Source of the DNA: an uncultured Kangiella sp.
GTDB lineage: Bacteria > Pseudomonadota > Gammaproteobacteria > Enterobacterales > DSM-103792
Length of the DNA stretch: 7,332 nucleotides
NCBI GenBank assembly: GCA_946481205.1
Contig: CAMLNB010000175.1
Location: forward strand, 1-7,332
Direction: 5' to 3'
Part shown: positions 6,032-7,332 of the stretch, in pieces
How the letters are laid out: every line of letters starts with the position of its first letter
How positions within the stretch are numbered: position 1 is the first letter of the stretch
Made by a program: the position numbers and the translations under genes
Notes under the pieces: generated by a model
Databases searched by the model: none
What the model was told of the DNA's origin: nothing
The model's input: only the letters and a program-made list of their open reading frames with translations

Positions 6032-6658
6032 ATGACGATGACCAACGCAACCGGCAAACTTTTCATCATCTCCGCCGCCTCCGGCACCGGCAAAACCACG
6101 CTGGTGACGGCGCTGGTCAAGGACATGCCTGGCGTGATCCATTCCATTTCCTCGACCACCCGCGCCAAGCGCGATGGTGAGATCGATGGTGTGCATTACC
6201 ACTTTGTTAGCGTCGATGAGTTCAAGGCGATGATTGCCCGCGGTGCGTTTTACGAGCACGCCGAAGTACACGGCAATTTCTACGGCACCTCGCGCGAATG
6301 GGTTGAAGCGCGGCTCGCCGAAGGCCAGGACGTGATTCTGGAAATCGACTGGCAGGGCGCGGCGCAGATGCGCAAGCTGATGCCGTCCTGCATCACCGTA
6401 TTCATTCTGCCGCCGTCGATTGCCGCGCTGGAAGCGCGCCTGCGCGGCCGCGGCAAGGACAGTGAAGAAGTGATCCAGCGCCGGCTCGCCGCCGCCAAAG
6501 GCGAGATCGCCCATGCCCCGGAATACGATTACCTGATCATCAACGACCAACTCGATCAAGCACTGACCGAGTTGAAAGCGGTGTTTCTGGCCGAGCGCTG
6601 CAAGGCGGATGTGCAGCAGCAAAGGCATGCGGCGCAGTTGCGCGATTTGTTGCGCTGA
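6032..6658 (+). CDS. gmk: Guanylate kinase
   Basis: Cytoplasmic GMP kinase, which converts GMP and ATP to GDP and ADP. The chosen ATG gives 208 residues, close to the 207 of E. coli Gmk. The nucleotide-binding loop SAASGTGKTT is at residues 14-23, with Ala16 where most relatives have Pro. The GMP-binding region follows: SSTTRAKRDGEIDGVHYHF, then FYEHAEVHGNFYGTSREWV and DVILEIDWQGAAQM. The lid LRGRGKDSEEVIQRRL and the adenine-side APEYDYLIIND complete the fold. In-frame starts at TTG 6011 and ATG 6023 would add 7 or 3 residues; AGTGGA at 6016-6021 can serve the 6032 start with a 10-nt spacer. The gene is 197 nt from yicC and co-oriented, but repeats fill the gap. The expected downstream partner rpoZ is not present. 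Confidence 0.96.
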   Translation: MTMTNATGKLFIISAASGTGKTTLVTALVKDMPGVIHSISSTTRAKRDGEIDGVHYHFVSVDEFKAMIARGAFYEHAEVHGNFYGTSREWVEARLAEGQDVILEIDWQGAAQMRKLMPSCITVFILPPSIAALEARLRGRGKDSEEVIQRRLAAAKGEIAHAPEYDYLIINDQLDQALTELKAVFLAERCKADVQQQRHAAQLRDLLR

Positions 6659-6720
6659 GTTGGCGAACAAAATTTCTGACGATGGTCGGTGACGGCTGAA
6701 AATTCTCGCTTCGTCTCGTG

Positions 6721-6770
6721 ATGCCCCCACCCCGGCCCTCCCCTTGGCAGGGGAGGCTAGGTGGGGGCAT
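6721..6770. repeat. Nested double-stem palindrome between gmk and the LysR gene
   Basis: An 11-bp perfect outer stem, ATGCCCCCACC (6721-6731) and GGTGGGGGCAT (6760-6770), encloses an 8-bp perfect inner stem, CCTCCCCT and AGGGGAGG (6737-6744 with 6749-6756), around a TGGC loop, separated by a small asymmetric internal loop. No U-tract follows, so it is not a typical intrinsic terminator. The C-rich outer arm plus CCTCC hairpin recalls the units at 4774-4895 and may belong to a related dispersed family. The rest of the 219-nt gap (6659-6720 and 6771-6877) shows no gene or clear signal. Confidence 0.8.
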
Positions 6771-6877
6771 TGCCACTCTGGTATTCGACATTAAGCCAAA
6801 GCCGGCACGATGAACCGTTCGATCTGTTTTTTTACCGGCAGCGTTCTGCGAAAGGATCAAGGTACTGTGCATTGCGC

Positions 6878-7332
6878 TCAGCGTTGAATCATCTCGTCAC
6901 TCACCCACGGCGGCGCTTTCCACCGCTCCAACAAAAAATCAATAAACACCCGCACTTTCGGCGCCAGCAAACGTCCGCTCGGGTACACCGCCCAAATCTG
7001 TGATTCATTCGCGAGCGGGTAATCGCTCAGCACCGGCACCAGTGCGCCGCTGCGTAATTCCTGGTGCATGTTCCAGATCGATTGAATGCTCAAGCCCAAG
7101 CCGCCGAGCGCGGCTTCGCGCAGGCTTTCGCCGTGGTTGCAGCGCAGGCGACCTTGCACCGGCACGGTGATCAGTTCGCCGCTTCTGTCGACAAAACGCC
7201 ATTGCCGTTGTTCGTTCAAAATCAGGCAATCGTGATGGAGCAAATCCTGCGGCGTTTGCGGCACGCCGCGCGTGGCAAGATAAGCCGGCGACGCGACCAG
7301 CAATTTTTCGCTCGATGCCAAGCGGCGCGCGA
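6878..7332 (-). CDS. LysR-type transcriptional regulator, C-terminal part only
   Basis: The frame runs off the right edge; about 151 residues of the effector-binding (periplasmic-binding-protein-like) domain are visible, about half of a usual 300-residue LysR protein. The N-terminal winged helix-turn-helix lies outside the window, and the first in-frame TTG (7321) is an internal Leu in ARRLASSEKLLVASPAYL. Characteristic segments are SPAYLATRGVPQTPQDLLHHDCL, VPVQGRLRCNHGESLREAALGGLGLS, LRSGALVPVLSDYPL and QIWAVYPSGRLLAPKVRVFIDFL. These resemble the CrgA/DmlR-like group of LysR regulators, which has no single ligand type. It is convergent with gmk. Its target is probably a divergent gene beyond the right edge, which cannot be checked here. 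Confidence 0.92.
   Translation of the reverse strand, partial: ARRLASSEKLLVASPAYLATRGVPQTPQDLLHHDCLILNEQRQWRFVDRSGELITVPVQGRLRCNHGESLREAALGGLGLSIQSIWNMHQELRSGALVPVLSDYPLANESQIWAVYPSGRLLAPKVRVFIDFLLERWKAPPWVSDEMIQR

Noticed and set aside
4932..6730. Minus-strand open frames opposite yicC (4932-5720) and gmk (5708-6730)
   Set aside because: Both mirror conserved housekeeping genes; the second also runs through the ATTCCC repeat. The composition is that of antisense shadows.
3215..6770. CRISPR array suggested by the many palindromic repeats
   Set aside because: The repeats belong to different families, occur as inverted pairs rather than regularly spaced direct repeats, and no cas gene is present.
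6801..6840. Possible intrinsic terminator at the seven-T run 6827-6833 after gmk
   Set aside because: The sequence before the T-run forms only a 4-bp GAAC/GTTC stem with no workable loop, so no stable hairpin supports it.

Overview
The window reads as chromosomal DNA of a GC-rich (roughly 60% by eye) gammaproteobacterium. Three things point there: an aryl-polyene-type KS-DH-KR-KS gene block, the rph / yicC / gmk housekeeping neighbourhood with proteins very close to the enterobacterial and pseudomonad versions, and REP-like palindromes of the type common in Xanthomonadaceae and Pseudomonas. I cannot assign a genus from the sequence alone.

Layout. (1) 1-3201, plus strand: the 3' end of a type II fatty-acid/polyketide-like operon. 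It holds a ketosynthase cut by the left edge (ApeO-like), a hotdog dehydratase (ApeP-like), a FabG-type ketoreductase (ApeQ-like) and a complete ketosynthase (ApeR-like). Order and spacing (29-nt and 41-nt gaps, then a 4-nt ATGA overlap) match the end of aryl polyene (APE, xanthomonadin-like pigment) clusters. Together these enzymes would carry out the elongation cycle of condensation, ketoreduction and dehydration without enoyl reduction, leaving a conjugated polyene chain on an acyl carrier protein encoded outside the window. (2) 3289-3924, minus: a LysE/RhtB-family exporter, convergent with the polyene operon. (3) 3998-4714, minus: rph (RNase PH), with an intrinsic-type terminator after it and a perfect TATAAT before it. 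(4) 4971-5834, plus: yicC, divergent from rph. (5) 6032-6658, plus: gmk (guanylate kinase). (6) 6878 to the right edge, minus: the C-terminal part of a LysR-type regulator.

The genes are familiar and I see no new protein system. What stands out is the intergenic DNA. Every gap outside the polyene operon contains a palindrome: a REP-like inverted pair (3215-3276), an rph terminator hairpin (3969-3990), an inverted pair of CCCCTCCTT/AAGGAGGGG hairpins (4774-4895), a bulged hairpin (5856-5891) followed by an ATTCCC-N8-GGGAAT inverted pair (5911-5982), and a nested double-stem palindrome (6721-6770). At least three look like dispersed repeat families. One pair shows a compensatory base-pair change, and one lies over the expected -35 region of rph. 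The usual gmk-rpoZ-spoT linkage is absent: a structured gap and a LysR gene follow gmk.

No gene-free stretch exceeds 300 bases. I found no tRNA, rRNA, CRISPR array, insertion sequence with a transposase, or phage gene.
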